A DNA stretch of 64,000 nt. Origin: Pleurodeles waltl (taxonomy: Eukaryota; Chordata; Amphibia; Caudata; Salamandridae). The stretch covers positions 1,309,827,324-1,309,891,323 of the forward strand of contig NC_090444.1 of assembly GCF_031143425.1 (NCBI RefSeq), in the 5' to 3' direction. Below the pieces are notes generated by a model. The model made no database searches. It was not told the DNA's origin and worked only from the letters and a program-made list of their open reading frames with translations. The position numbers and the translations under genes were made by a program. This document shows, in pieces, positions 54,430-64,000 of the stretch (position 1 is its first letter; each line of letters starts with the position of its first letter).

Positions 54430-57400
54430 GCACCTCAATGATCTTACTTGGAGGGGGTGGGAGTTTGGGTTTGGGAGGGGTGAATTTTGATTTGTGAGGG
54501 GTGGGTTTGGATTTGGGAGGTGGGTTTGGATGTGGAAGGGGTGGCAAGACACCTGGGAGGGGTAAACGTACATTTGGGAAAGGTTGTCTGTGAAGAGGAA
54601 GGGGTCATGGCCAGGACAAACACAATATAATTTGGAAGATGGATAGGGTGTTCGGGAGGGAGGTAGGGTTGTAAGATAGAGGGAGTAGCAATGTCTGCAG
54701 TGCATGTGTCTGTTGGTATGGGTGCCTGAAGGTCTGGTGTGTAGTGTATGTTTTCGTTTCTGTTTTTTACTGGGTGTCTGTTGTATGTACGAGTTTGGGT
54801 GTTTTTGTACAGCGTATGGTATGTGTTGTTGGATGTGTCTGCTGTTGAGGTGTGGTGCCTGTGGATGTTCTGATGCATGTCTGTGTTGTGGTGGATGTGG
54901 TGTCTGCAGATGTGATGGAGGTGGGTGTGAGTGTTTGTGTTGTGGTATGTATGGTGTCTGTGGGTGTGCTGGTGGTGAGTGCTGATGTATATGTCATGGT
55001 GGGTATGGTGTCTGTGGGTGTGCTGGTGATGAGCGTGGATACGTGTGTTGGGGTGGGTGTTATGTCTGTGGGTATGCTTGTGGTTGTGGCGGGGAGTGTA
55101 GTGTCTGCATTTGTGGGTTTCTGTGTTTCTTGCTGTGTTTGTGTTTATGTGAGCTGGTGCTGCTTGTGCGTGTCTGAGTGGGTGCATATAAACAGTGTGT
55201 TTGTGCTCTGGATAGGGCTGACAAGAGGGATTTGGGATGGGGAAAGGGTGGAAATTGGGGCAGGAGTTGTAGTGGGTGCGAGGATGTGGTCAGTGAGGAG
55301 GCCAGACCCTGGAATGACTGCTGTAGGCCAGGCACGGCACTGTGAATGCCAGCATCTGGGTCATCTGACCGCTAAGCCCCGGATGGCATTCAGAACTGCA
55401 GTCTGGTCAACAGCGATAGTCCACAGGCCTCCTCATTGAGTGCAGCCTGGGAGACTGGGGTGGGAGGGGGAGGGGAAGTGCCTGCAGCAAAGATAATACC
55501 ACACCTTTTAGGGGAGCAGCTACGGCCAACTTGGGGGGGGACAAGAGGGACGGTGGAGATGGAAATGTAGGTGGCAGACGACAATGCAAGTGGATGTTTA
55601 ACAGTAGTGCTCACCACTACTAGGGACTGGTCATCTGTGGAGTCCCCTCAAGATGATGTTGAGTTTCTCATGGCTTCTGCACCAGTCCCTTTACCCTAAA
55701 TGGAATTGGGTCCCTCAGTGTCGGTGGTGTCTGCACAAGGACCACAGTGCCCAGATTCTTCCCCACCGACAAGGCCGTTATCACCTTTGCCTTGCCCAGA
55801 TGATCCTGTAAAGACAGACACAGCAGTTTGAGGGTATCTGGATAAACAGATATGAAAATAAACTTTGCTCACAAAACATTTGCCAAGTCTACATAGTAAA
55901 CCAGCTTCATAGCGCTAAAACTTGGCTTCTTAATCATCAGTCTCTTATGCCTGTTGGGGAGAGTTCCACAAACCATTTGCTCATAGTCTAGAAATCCCCT
56001 TGCTAGCTCCCATATCATGTATGCTTTTTGCCTCTTATCCACATTTATTTCTCTGCATGACAAATGGTGTTGACAGCATTGGTAAATACCTAGGCCTGTA
56101 AACATTCCTGAACCACTTCAGTACAGAGCACAAACATTTCCACATATCCAAAAGAGACATGTTTTCAGCCTGATATTGACTTATCAAGAAGGGATACGCC
56201 AACATCTTTGTGATGGAACCTTCCATCTGCAATTGTCCTTTTAAATAATACTTTTCTCCACATCACTGTTTTCTCATCTAGACACCTAAATGTCATTTAA
56301 GGTAAATGTAACTCTGTCACCATTCCTTTTTGTTTCAATTAATGCAGTCTAGCATGAAAATTCATGTTGCTTGACACAGACAGGCTTACATGCATGAAGC
56401 TTCATGACAATCTGCTAATATCTACATGAAATTAATTGAACTTTGCTACTGAAACATATTTCAGATAAGGAATGATGTCACTGTACACGTTCGAGTCCTT
56501 TTGGTGCAGATGCTCATGATCATATTTTCATTGTACCAACTTACCAATATAAAGTCTGAAACATCAACTGTCTCATAAGTGCTTACTATGGGATGTCAGC
56601 AGGAATAGTACCTAAATTACCTACTCACATTTGTGATGGAGCATCACACCTGACCCAATCCTCAAATGGAGCATGTTTGGTAGAAATGTCCCTCACAACA
56701 CGGAGGAAGTGCAGGTACCCCTTTGTTCGCATGCAGCTGTGTGTCTTCTCAAGACAGTACTTGGCTTGTGATCAGGTATCTAGTGACAACCAATAGCACA
56801 AAAACAATACACTAAACACAGCAGAAGACACCATCTGCAAAAACTTACACCTTCAGAAATCCTTGTCTGCTTTGGTTGTGTGCTATCCCTCATGTTGATG
56901 CCAAACTACATCGCTATTAATTAAAAATGGTAAACAACAAGATTAACTACATACACTAACTCCCCCCCTTGATGCTGCTGTTGGGTCCTCAATTGTCCAT
57001 CAAGCTCCGGGTAGGCCACTGCAAGGATGCCGGCCATTAGGGGGTCAGGGTGCGGTGCACATGCTTGCCTCGTTGGGAGGCCTGGTCAAGCTGGACTTCA
57101 GCTGACTTCCTGGTCCAGTGTTGGAGGTCCTACCATCCAACTCTCACATGCATTCGCAGAACAGTCAGTACAGATTATCTACAAACATTTCAAAGTTCCT
57201 AAGAAACACTAATTTGCAGGGACCTGTGGAGTAGCTGCAATACTTTTTTTCTCCTCATGTTACCAATCGGAGACATTAACATCATCTAAGCCAGGGATAG
57301 GAAACTTTTCATGTAGTGAGACCCACTCGAGATTAGTCCAACTCACTAACGGCTGTACATTATTTGGACATAACCACATGCACAGCTACATTTTCATCAT

Positions 57401-58143
57401 GCCTAACCTTCTAAGAGTCAGATACTATGGTTTGTACCACATACAGTGACTAAGGGCAGTATGGGAGGGCTGCCATGTATCTGTGAGAATATGGCTTTGG
57501 CGATGTATGAGTGTGTGTTGTAATGAGCCTGGGTCATTTAGACTAGCAGCGCAGGAAATACCTTTCCCCATATGTGGCACCATGACCTTTTTTAACACCT
57601 GAAGATAGTCTGAATCCAAAATATGGGCAGTACCTACACTTGACAGAACAGCATCAGGCAACTCCATAACTTTAGAGATTCTACTTGGACTTTACAATTC
57701 ACTCAATTCAAGCTGGGCTGTACGTTTCCAGTACAACTAGTGGTATAGTGCCTGCTAGCCACTGGAAGTAAGGTGCCTGCAGTGTGTCTAATTGAACCTG
57801 GAATTGTGAGTAATGTGCACTTAAAACTCAGCTAATACTTTCAGGTGACTTTTCATTTCAATGCACAGACATTTCTAACATCCTAAACAACACCCTGTAT
57901 CCAGCTAAATTATTCAGTTCACTACCCTCCAATCATGACACTTCATTCATGAACAAAGAGGGAGCAAGTAGCCCGTGGACGAAGAGGGAACAAACTGCTA
58001 TGGCAAACATTTACAATTCAAACATGTACCTGTTCCTGGGGGTTCTCATACAGCTGGCTGTACAGAGATAGGACCTCCCTGGTGAGGATCTCCAACTCCT
58101 CAGCGAAGAAAGCAGGGCCCCTGTCACTTACTCTGCCCAGCAT
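54430..58143 (-). pseudogene. Harbinger SANT/Myb-like protein A of H3
   Basis: ATG at 58,143; exon 1 (58,143-58,030) is 114 nt, exactly as in H2, encoding FFAEELEILTREVLSLYSQL and ending at a GTACAT donor. Exon 2 is degraded at about 57,170-56,950 (DLQHWTRKSAEVQL; AVAYPELDGQ-like). Exon 3 begins after a TTTACAG acceptor near 55,813 and keeps SPKRCGIIFAAGTS and LNEEA motifs that align with the coiled-coil region of H2 gene A. It then runs into a Thr/His-rich GT-repeat tract (54,430-55,270). Stops and shifts are frequent. The shared exon pattern shows that gene A is an old part of this Harbinger lineage. Confidence 0.65.
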
Positions 58144-58798
58144 CCTGGCTCCCAGAGGTTGGTAACAGCAGCAAAAATATGAGGTCTTGTTGGCTGCAGA
58201 GTTAGGAGGCAAGTGAGCTTTTTTTCAATATGCTATGTACAAGTACATGGCATATGCGATCCTCAAAAGAGAAAGGCACAGCCATTGGCTTTCATGCATA
58301 GCTGTCACACACGTTAGGCTATGGCAGGGTCTGTCGTGGAGTGTTCCACCTACTATGCGGTCAACATTTGCAGTCAGATTGCCAATGTTCTGACCGCAAG
58401 GTCAGGCACCTGCCATTTTAGGATGTGTGGCTGTGTATTTACAAATTGTTTGTGCGTCACCAGCACTCAAAATTGTGGCTACTTTGTATACATATCTCAG
58501 TAATGTACAACACTACTTTTGTCAAGATATGACACATAAAACAGTGAACTGTTACTGTGTCTGACATCAATATTGCCATGGTGTTTGTAATACTTTAATT
58601 GACGATAATTTAAAATTATTTGTAAATAATGTCACCCATGTTAAAAAATATCGTTTTGCAGTAGAAACGATGTTTGAAAATTATGGCAACAAATATGAAA
58701 CAATAAGATCATTAATCTAACGTAGACATGAAATGTGTGTTGATTACGAAGGTCTTGTGTTACAAGTTTTATTGATAGTTTGTTTTCCTTACATGCAG

Positions 58799-59926
58799 AC
58801 ATATGAGCCCAGGAATTAGTAGAAAAAGGAGTCCTCAAGTCTTCAGACTGTTTCCAGACCTTGCCACCATGGAAGAAAGGGACGTAATCAAAAAGTTCAG
58901 ATTAAAAAGGCAAACTATACAGGATTTGTGTCAGCAGCTGGAGCCTGATCCCATGACTCACAAAAGGAACACAACAGCAGAAACACCAACAGTGAAACTC
59001 ATGGCAGTACTTCATTTTGTGGCCACTGGCTCTTTTCAATACACTGTGGCATTATCTTGAGGCATGTTAAAGCCAACTTTCAGTGGTGTGCTACAAGATG
59101 TCCTTGCTTCATGCGAGACACATCAACAGCTTCATCCAGTTTCCAAGAGCTCAGGATTTGGCCAATGTGAAGGCAGAATTTTATGATTTGGGTGGCCTAC
59201 AATATATGGTTGGAACAATAGATAGGCACAGCACTTGGTGCCACCACACACCAGGGAATGGGTCTACTGCAATCGGAAGAACTTCCATTTCATCAATGTG
59301 CAAGTTGTCTGCTTACTGGATTTATACATCTCAAGTGTGTGTGCCCAGTTTCCTGGGTCAACACATGATTCCTTTGCACTATGGAACAGCACAGTACACC
59401 TGCAAATGTCACAACTTGGACCTAAGAGGGCCTGGCTTGTTGGTAAGTACAATATGACTTAAGGATCATTTGCTTTAATCCTAGTTTAGGAATGTACAAT
59501 GGCCTGGTAAAATCTTAATATATCAATTTATTGATTCCATGTAGGAGACTCAGCGTATCCTAACCAGCCATGGTTGTTGGCACCGCTAAGAAATCCAACA
59601 CCACCAGGGGAAGTCCGCTTCAGTGAGTTCCATGGAAGAACATGAAGGTCACTGGAGTGGCCTTTTGGGCTCCTGATGTCCAGATTTAGGTTTCTGTCAA
59701 GACCAGTGGAGCTCTCTTCTACTCACATAATAAGTTGTGCCAAATCATGGTTGCCTGCTACATGCTGCACAACATTGCCGTGCGATTGAACATCCCAATC
59801 ATCGCAAAGGATAGAGACCGTGAAGAGCCACCTTATGAGGATGTTGAAATGCGCAATGAAGATGAAAGTGGTGAGGAGGAAGGAATTGACCTACGTCAAG
59901 ATGTAATTGACCACTTCTTCACCTGA
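58799..59926 (+). pseudogene. Harbinger transposase of H3, frameshifted, retains an intron
   Basis: The exon from the acceptor at 58,798 reads MSPGISRKR...MEERDVIKKFRLKRQTIQDLCQQLEPD. TGA at 59,058, then frameshifts near 59,108 and 59,225. GTID (first Asp) and the HDSF region are visible. A 102-nt intron (59,443-59,544, GTAAGT...TAG) lies after the first base of the glycine codon of the GDSAYP motif. After it, the second Asp (GDS), EWPFGLL (catalytic Glu region) and an acidic C-terminus (NEDESGEEEG...DHFFT) follow. The intron position is the same as in H4 and absent from H2. Confidence 0.82.
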
Positions 59927-60224
59927 GTGTGTGTACCCTTACATATTGTGACATCCAACGTCAGAACAACTTGTGACATAGGAAACGTATCAGTATGCAA
60001 TGGTAATTTGGTAGGAAGGGTCCGTTCAGGAAAGTCCAAGGCAAAGATGTTTGTGGATCAGAGTTTCCCCTACATTGGCTACCGTCTATTGACGCAGATT
60101 AACTTTGCTTGTGCTAAGGCTATGTGTCCTCCTAACTTGCCATTTGATTCATATTATATATCTGTAATCATAAATTTCCCCTTGTTATTCTGTTTCAGGA
60201 TCCTTCACCTTGTCATCTTCCTGT
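59927..60224. other. H3 spacer
   Basis: AT-rich spacer after the transposase; no gene seen. Confidence 0.4.
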
Positions 60225-60620
60225 GGACATTTTAAAGTTGTGACATTTGCAGTGATATGTTGCTGTTGGAAAGCACAAAGGGAACATGGTTTGATCCTGG
60301 GGCAGACACCCATTTGGGATGGTCAGATCTTGTACTGGGTCAACTTGCACTGTCACTGAATGGAAGTTCTTGAGATTGTAACTCACCTGTTTTCTGTGGT
60401 ATATTGTCACCAGGGCAATATGTGCTGCTTAACTTGCTCTAACCACGTGTATGTCAAGCCGTAGCCTAGTGGTCTCCCTTCACATTAGCTAACTCTTCAA
60501 TTTCTGTTTGGTGTAGGAAGCTGTTGATGTGTCTCCTCATAGTTGAAAAAACATTTTTAGCACACCACTGAATGGTGGTTGTGACATTGCACCAAATACT
60601 GCCACAGTGTCATGAAATGA
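60225..60620 (-). pseudogene. Second Harbinger transposase relic, opposite strand
   Basis: On the minus strand, FHDTVAVFGAMSQPPFSGVL (from about 60,620) corresponds to SFQTTVAMASGMSQP...VL of H2. HIALVTIYHRKQVSYNLKNFHSVTVQV (about 60,430-60,330) corresponds to HVALVPPHRSEQV...RKSYHSMNVQM. CHNF near 60,245 aligns to the next motif of the H3 transposase. The catalytic part before the GDSGYP motif is fragmentary. It probably marks a separate, older Harbinger insertion or rearranged piece. Confidence 0.65.
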
Positions 60621-61277
60621 TAATGTGGCCTCAAACTATTTTACTACCATGGTGTAGACTATTGGTGTTATTGTAGGATTCCTTTTGTGAGGACAGGATG
60701 TCTGGCTCCAGCTGAGGTCATGCATCAATAATATGTTGCCTATTCATGTAATATTCCCTTTCTTTGATTGTGCCCAGGTTCTGTTACTTCTAAATGGCAC
60801 TGACTGTTTGACTTCTGCATGTTTTGTGGAAGGCATATTTGATTGTGTGACAAACTTGTTACCTAGAAATATATGACACCATACATTCAGATTTGTTTCT
60901 TTTTCTATCTTTTTTTAACATGGGGAACACACTATCAAGTTGGTAGCTACTATTTGTTTTTAGTATCATATTGATTAAGATTAAAAAAATTATGGTGTAC
61001 AGAAGACATAGAAATTGAATTGCCATTATAAATACAACACCAGTCTCTTGCTTTGTTTTATGTGCATGTATTCTGAACAAAAAGATGAGTACAATAGCTT
61101 TGAAACCAAAAAGAAAATAGGACAGTAATAAAAATAGTCCATCATGGTGGATGAAACTATATTTACTCAGCACAAATTATTTGGAATCCAATGTACAAAC
61201 TACATCTCTCCTCAGAAAAGGAAAATGTGACTATGAAATAGTCCACAGAGTGAATTGTAGACACACACTGCAGGAAA
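60621..61277. other. No gene recognised in H3
   Basis: AT-rich; no convincing coding sequence between the relic and gene B. Confidence 0.4.
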
Positions 61278-61958
61278 TTAGGTTTGTTGACTCTTCGAGG
61301 TGGTGGTAGAGGCCTTGCCATCCTCCCCTGGTGGTCTGGATGAACGTCCGCTCCGGTGGGCGGGGCACAGGTGAAGGGACTTGAGTGGGTAGATCAGTTT
61401 CCTGTTGTGGCAGGGCCTCCCTGTCTGTGGCTGGAGTTGTGATTGTATAGCTCAATAATGTGCTCCCTCTGCCTGTGTAGTGTCCCTGATCTCTGTTAGG
61501 ACCCGGCCCATTACATCTTGGTTCTGTTGTATTGCTCCCATGATTCGGGCAATCATGGTCTGGGTGACAATGATGCCAGTGGCCTCACTTCCCTGGCCCA
61601 CTGATTCTCTCTCATTACGCCTACCCCCACTACCCTGTGCCCTTGAGGCAGACTGGCCCATCCCACTGGGTCCTGGTAAAATGGAAGGTGGTGGTGGTGG
61701 TTGCTCAACAGTAGCCAGGACGGGGGGCACAAGATGGGAGTTGTGTTCCTCTGAACAGAGGAAATAGAGGTATCCATATGTGCAGTTTTTGTAGCAGCTG
61801 GGGTGGGAGGTGTAGGTGTGGGTTGAGTGTGACTCACTAGAGATGTCTGCCCAGAGAGACCAGAAGGACCAGGCATTCCCTCATGATCCACATTGCAGGA
61901 GTGGTGTCCTTACTGAAGGCTTGCTTCTGGCCTGGAGTGGAAATGTCTTTGGTTGCAG
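61278..61958 (-). pseudogene. Harbinger SANT protein B of H3, C-terminal part only
   Basis: Reading leftwards from the junction: a KDISTPG segment (matching PDISTPP of H2 gene B), then HEGMPGPSGLSGQ (matching DDQPGPSWASGQ). Next comes a proline-rich linker, the helical MIARIMGAIQQNQDVMGRVLTEI, equivalent to the HEALSSIMGAYHHSQETM helix, and a basic end (RSGRSSRPPGEDGK). The SANT exon is missing, lost at the H3/H4 junction. Frame breaks lie near 61,700 and 61,452. Confidence 0.62.
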
Positions 61959-62794
61959 ACGGTGGTCTGTTGGCCCTGGGTGTCACCGGAGAGGAGGTGC
62001 CAGCTACATCCAGTCCCCCCCCCAGAAGAGGCCCACAGTGACGACAGCAGCTCTGCACGCCTGGATCAGGATGACCAACCTGGCCCATCAGCTACCTCTG
62101 GACAGTTGGTTACCCTGCCACAGTCCCAACCAACCACAGAGCCTCCCCCCTCAGGAAACACCACCACAGCATCCACCCAGGGGGCCCATGCCACTGTCCA
62201 CAGGACACGTCAATCACAGTGTGTCCATCACTACAGGGACCCCAGGCAACCCCACAAACATAGGACGATCAGGGACCTGGGGTCAGTGGCAGTGGGCACT
62301 CGGTTCAGGGGACAGAGGCACAGGACACCAGGGAAGCTGGGAGGACTACTGTGCGACAGTGGGAGGACAGGCCCAGGGAACCCACTCTCCACGAGGCACT
62401 CACAAACATCCTGGGAGCATACCACCATTCCCAGGAGACCATGGGCCAGATACTGGCCAAGTTGCAGGAGACCCAGCGGCTGCAGGAGGGACAGTACCTG
62501 GGGATCAGGGAGGACCTCAAACACATCTACACCATCCTGGTCACCATTGCAGGGGTGCTGGCTGACATGGCCAACACCATGAGGCTGGCAGTTGCACACC
62601 AACGGGCCCCTGACACTAGCCACACCGAAGAACAGACCTCCACCTCTGCCAGTGCTAGTGGACAGGAGGCAACGCCACTGGAACAACAGGCCACCAGCAC
62701 CCCACCCCCTGCAGAAGGAGAACCACCCCGCAAACGGTCCCTGCTATCCAGGCAGAAGCCAGAGAACATTGCCAAGACCCCCGCCAGGAAATAA
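61959..62794 (+). pseudogene. Harbinger SANT protein B of H4, exon 2 only
   Basis: Reads an acidic DDSSSARLDQDDQPGPS segment, a Pro/Thr linker, REPTLHEALTNILGAYHHSQ with a following amphipathic helix, and a basic tail (PPRKRSLLSRQK) ending at 62,794. A frame break and a stop lie between about 62,220 and 62,290. The SANT exon is absent because the element is truncated at the junction. Without that domain it cannot bind DNA in the usual way. Confidence 0.7.
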
Positions 62795-63268
62795 GACTCT
62801 CCTGATTGTCTCCCTTCTGTCCCACTCTGTCACCCTGTCCACCTTGAACTGCCATTACTCCCCTTCCTATGCCCCCTTTGGCAATGCACCTGTAGTACCA
62901 AGAGACTGGACTCTAACTGGACATTCCTCCACCACCACCCCAGCCCATTGCACATCCCCCTCTACTTATGAGCACTTAAATAAACACCCTTGCAACAAAG
63001 ACAAATCTGAAGTCTGTCAAATGATTAATGTATTAGTACAACATAATCAAAGCATTGCAAGTCATATGTACAGTTAATTTTACATTGGAATGACCTTTAG
63101 TGGGCATCAGTACACATACCAGGAGCCAGAGTGGGCCACAGAGATCTGGAAATAGTGATGCCAAAGGGTACAGTAAGTGGCCATAGACATAGTGAAATCA
63201 GGCTGCCATGTGCAATGTCCAACACAAAACTGAAAAGTAAAGTGAAGTTACAGTGTCTTACCTGTGTG

Positions 63269-64000
63269 TCACTGGAAGTACTGCTGTATTACATTACTTC
63301 TGTTGTCAACATCTTCTTCCTCTGCCTCCTCTTCCTCACCGTCCACAGGCTCCACCGCTGCCACAAGTTTATCTCCAGGCACATGCTCCTGCAGAAAAGG
63401 AACCCAACGTCTCAAGCCCAGGTTGTGCAACATGCAACGATGATCTGGCACACCTTCTTGGGTGAGTAGTACAGGGATCCACCAGTCAGATGGAGGCACC
63501 GGAACCTGGCCTTCAGGAGGCCGAAGGTCCTTCCAATAATCCTTCTTGTACGCCCATGTGCCTCATTGTAAAGTTCCTCTGCCCTTGTCCTGGCATTCCT
63601 CACTGGGGTCAGTAGCCATGAAAGGTTGGGGTAACCAGAGTCACCTGCAAATATCGAGGGACAACTGTTACACACACACTAGCCCTCATGGACAACCCCA
63701 TACCCAGACACCTACTTATACTGTGTGGGGACCTTGGGCTCACCTATTAGCCACACCCTGTGCCTCTGGAGTTGGCCCATCACATTTGGGATGCTGCTAT
63801 TCCTCAAGATAAAGGCGTCATGCACAGAGCCAGGATATTTGGCACTGATATGGGAGATGTACTGTTCCGCAAAACACACCATCTGCACATTCATAGAGTG
63901 ACAGCTTTTTCTATTCCTCAACACTTGTTCATTTCTCCGAGGGGGGGGGGGGACAAATGCCACATGTGTGCCATCAATGGCACCAATGATGTTGGGGATA
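63269..64000 (-). pseudogene. Harbinger transposase of H4, C-terminal part, with intron
   Basis: Enters from the right edge with GAIDGTHVAF (first Asp). It continues through RNRKSCHSMNVQMVC and PGSVHDAFIL to WLIG, where a 99-nt GT-AG intron (63,743-63,645) interrupts the glycine codon of GDSGYP. The exon after it has RRIIGRTFGLLKARF, so the catalytic Glu is replaced by Gly. A loss of about 7 bases after QIIVAC (near 63,435) shifts the frame before MLHNLGLRR. The acidic end EEEAEEEDVDN and VIQQYFQ follow, stop at 63,269. A run of G near 63,942-63,953 adds a proline codon. Confidence 0.85.

Larger units (their letters stand above)
52992..61955 (+). mobile_element. PIF/Harbinger element H3, decayed, right end lost
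   Basis: The left end begins GGGCCTGATTTATATATTGG followed by GCGG, comparable to the H2 terminus. Order of parts as in H2: first transposase exon (53,327), antisense SANT gene A (about 54,430-58,143), transposase (58,799-59,926) and antisense SANT gene B (61,958-61,278). At about 61,955 it meets H4 in inverted orientation, so the first exon of gene B and the right terminus are missing. A second transposase relic (60,225-60,620, minus) lies inside it. H3 is much more diverged than H1, H2 and H4. Confidence 0.8.
61956..64000 (-). mobile_element. PIF/Harbinger element H4, inverted, partial
   Basis: Contains gene B in plus orientation and transposase in minus orientation, the mirror image of H2. 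It starts inside exon 2 of gene B at the junction with H3 and continues beyond the window. Sequence is close to H1/H2 (gene B helix and basic tail nearly identical), so it belongs to the same subfamily. Confidence 0.82.

Noticed and set aside
54444..55187. A 247-aa Thr/His-rich frame on the minus strand
   Set aside because: Not an independent gene: it coincides with a GT-rich low-complexity tract at the position of the Thr-rich part of gene A exon 3 of H3.

Overview
The window is eukaryotic, repeat-dominated DNA; no host gene, tRNA, rRNA or CRISPR array was recognised. It holds chromodomain Ty3/gypsy elements of the Tf1/sushi type, PIF/Harbinger DNA transposons, a full-length L1-type LINE and a Tc1/mariner element. 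Large nested elements with repeat-rich introns, and this mix of families, fit a giant vertebrate genome. A salamander or newt is the best guess (Harbinger expansion has been reported for the ribbed newt), but that is inference, not proof.

Left half (1-33,746): one nested structure. An old gypsy-B element runs from 1,513 to its 3' LTR at 31,961-33,746. Its 5' LTR is cut by Harbinger H1 (1-1,512, entering from the left) and by an unclassified inverted-repeat element X (1,945-25,173, 9-bp target duplication). X is split by a gypsy-A tandem array LTR-int-LTR-int-LTR (2,045-24,502). The second internal region of that array is split by an 8.4-kb Harbinger, H2 (10,708-19,087). Gypsy-B is also hit by an opposite-strand solo LTR (26,209-27,920, perfect 5-bp duplication) and by a 544-bp MITE that is a chain of hairpins (31,016-31,559). 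The gypsy LTRs carry a TATA box, and 29 bp downstream an 11-nt word exactly complementary to the primer binding site, which is the self-priming layout of the Tf1/sushi group.

Middle (33,747-52,991): little-structured sequence, a small hAT-like repeat, a decayed sushi-type gypsy relic (37,890-42,115) broken by other repeats, and a minus-strand full-length L1 (43,398-51,465) with a 10-bp target duplication. The L1 is interrupted by a Tc1/mariner element (46,115-47,675) whose 338-aa DD37E transposase is intact.

Right part (52,992-64,000): two further Harbinger elements joined head to head near 61,955. H3 is in the same orientation as H2 and decayed; H4 is inverted and runs off the window.

H2 and H3 share an unusual plan. 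The plus-strand transposase starts with a short exon (83 nt from ATG to donor in both) near the left end, followed by a 4-5 kb intron that contains an antisense SANT/Myb-like gene (A). A second antisense SANT/Myb-like gene (B) lies downstream, near the right end. The transposase would cut and join; the SANT proteins would bind the element ends and help nuclear import, by analogy with HARBI1 and NAIF1.
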